A stretch of 21,448 bases of DNA from contig JASJQH010000204.1 of assembly GCA_040143965.1 (NCBI GenBank), positions 1-21,448 on the forward strand. The letters are read 5' to 3'. This DNA comes from Basidiobolus ranarum. Taxonomy: Eukaryota; Basidiobolomycota; Basidiobolomycetes; Basidiobolales. A model generated the notes under the pieces. That model was given only the letters and a program-made list of their open reading frames with translations. It was not told the origin of the DNA and ran no database searches. Positions within the stretch are counted from its first letter, which is position 1, and the number at the start of each line of letters is the position of its first letter. Position numbers and translations under genes: made by a program. Shown here piece after piece: positions 20,654 to 21,448 of this stretch.

Positions 20654-21249
20654 GATCCAATTCTCAGATTGAGGTTATCTCAGATTCCAGTTATTCGCAT
20701 CTAGATTGTTACTTGATATCTCTAATTATTGTAATAGTAAATTTATTTAAGTAATTAATGTCAATATTTATCGAATACACGATTTGGTCACTTTGCCTTA
20801 TCTCATCTCACTATATTCCATGTTAATGTATACAAATCTGATCTAATAATGTTAAAGTATTTATGATACACTCCAAGATCTTTGCACCACAATGCAAAGT
20901 TTAGTTGAATTTGTCACGTGTTTACTCATTTACCTGTGTAAAACAAACATCATTTACGACGATCATTTACCACGCAATCATCGATTAACTTGTATATCCC
21001 TCCAAAAATCTACTATACATGCTCGAAATCATCTCTATATGCCAAGGCAAGGCAAGCAGCAAATGAAAATACCAAGGGTGATTCCATGCTTATGCCAAGT
21101 GAGATATGCCATAATAACCAATCATATACCAATTTCCAACTTTTTTTGTTTTTACGGCTTTCAACTTTGCACACATTGCCATGCCTCATAGCACTATAAA
21201 TATACCATGAATATTCCATGGTACTGACAACATATATTTCAACAAAAAC
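20654..21249. other. Spacer between PPR gene and secreted-protein gene
   Basis: The AT-rich 3' flank of the PPR gene merges into the promoter of the last gene. Open frames at 20892-21199 are uninformative. A TATA-like element at 21195-21202 is the only regulatory site I would name. Confidence 0.5.
21195..21202 (+). promoter_or_regulatory. TATA-like element of the last gene
   Basis: TATAAATA lies 48 bp before the ATG at 21250. The sequence and spacing resemble the TATA element of the first gene in the window. Confidence 0.45.
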
Positions 21250-21448
21250 ATGCTTTCCTCAACATTTTTCATCACCTTTGTTTCAATGATCGTTGTCAGC
21301 AATGGGATGGCTGTTCCCCCTTCATCCAACTCTGGTACAATGGCTACGAGTACTGCCGGAATTGATTCGATTGCTGCCACCCCAACTAGTCAGATAGTTA
21401 CGCCAGCTCTATCATCAGTTACCGCCCCGCTGCAGCCAATCACGGCGG
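21250..21448 (+). CDS. Secreted Ser/Thr-rich protein, 5' part only
   Basis: The frame is open from the ATG at 21250 to the window end (66 codons seen). It begins with a typical signal peptide, MLSSTFFITFVSMIVVSNG, with likely cleavage after the following MA. The rest of the visible sequence is rich in Ser, Thr, Ala and Pro with no charged residue except one Asp. This fits a secreted or wall-anchored, O-glycosylated fungal protein, but the defining domain would lie outside the window. Function is unknown. Confidence 0.65.
   Translation, partial: MLSSTFFITFVSMIVVSNGMAVPPSSNSGTMATSTAGIDSIAATPTSQIVTPALSSVTAPLQPITA

Overview
The window reads as nuclear DNA of a fungus, most likely an early-diverging one (Mucoromycota or Zoopagomycota grade). 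The DNA is fairly AT-rich. Genes are interrupted by many short GT-AG introns: 25 were placed, 24 of them 53-79 nt and one 118 nt. The gene set fits: a Rho3-type GTPase, a Vps21/Ypt5-type Rab5, a Zrc1-type vacuolar zinc transporter, a Tco89-like TORC1 candidate, short tandem-PAS proteins and a FYVE/SAP/RING ligase. The lineage is inferred from memory of protein families, not from a database search.

Layout: CRAL-TRIO lipid-binding protein (+, 461-1405); Rho3 (-, 2372-3213) and Rab5 (-, 3852-4823) in tandem; CDF zinc transporter (+, 5648-7110); a large Ubl-like/RGS protein with six basic 'KLxxFFG' repeats (-, 7723-10578); FYVE-like/SAP/RING E3 ligase (+, 11726-13079); a Ser/Thr/Pro-rich Tco89-like protein (+, 13768-14589); a tandem-PAS protein (-, 16739-17759); a mitochondrial PPR protein (+, 18832-20653); and the 5' end of a secreted Ser/Thr-rich protein (+, 21250 to the window edge). 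Exon boundaries were set by reading frame, splice consensus and family alignment by eye. Every spliced model closes in frame.

There is no operon logic. The genes are independent units with divergent promoters at 4824-5647, 10579-11725 and 17760-18831. A loose theme of endomembrane traffic and signalling (Sec14-like, Rho3, Rab5, FYVE, RGS, TORC1) is probably coincidental.

I see no rRNA, tRNA, CRISPR array, transposon or viral fossil. The longest gene-free stretch is 14590-16738. I did not find an obvious new multi-gene system. The least explained element is the repeated KLxxFFG tail of the RGS protein. Secondary interests are the fungal FYVE-like/SAP/RING ligase with a 19-nt microexon, and the tandem-PAS protein with no visible output domain.
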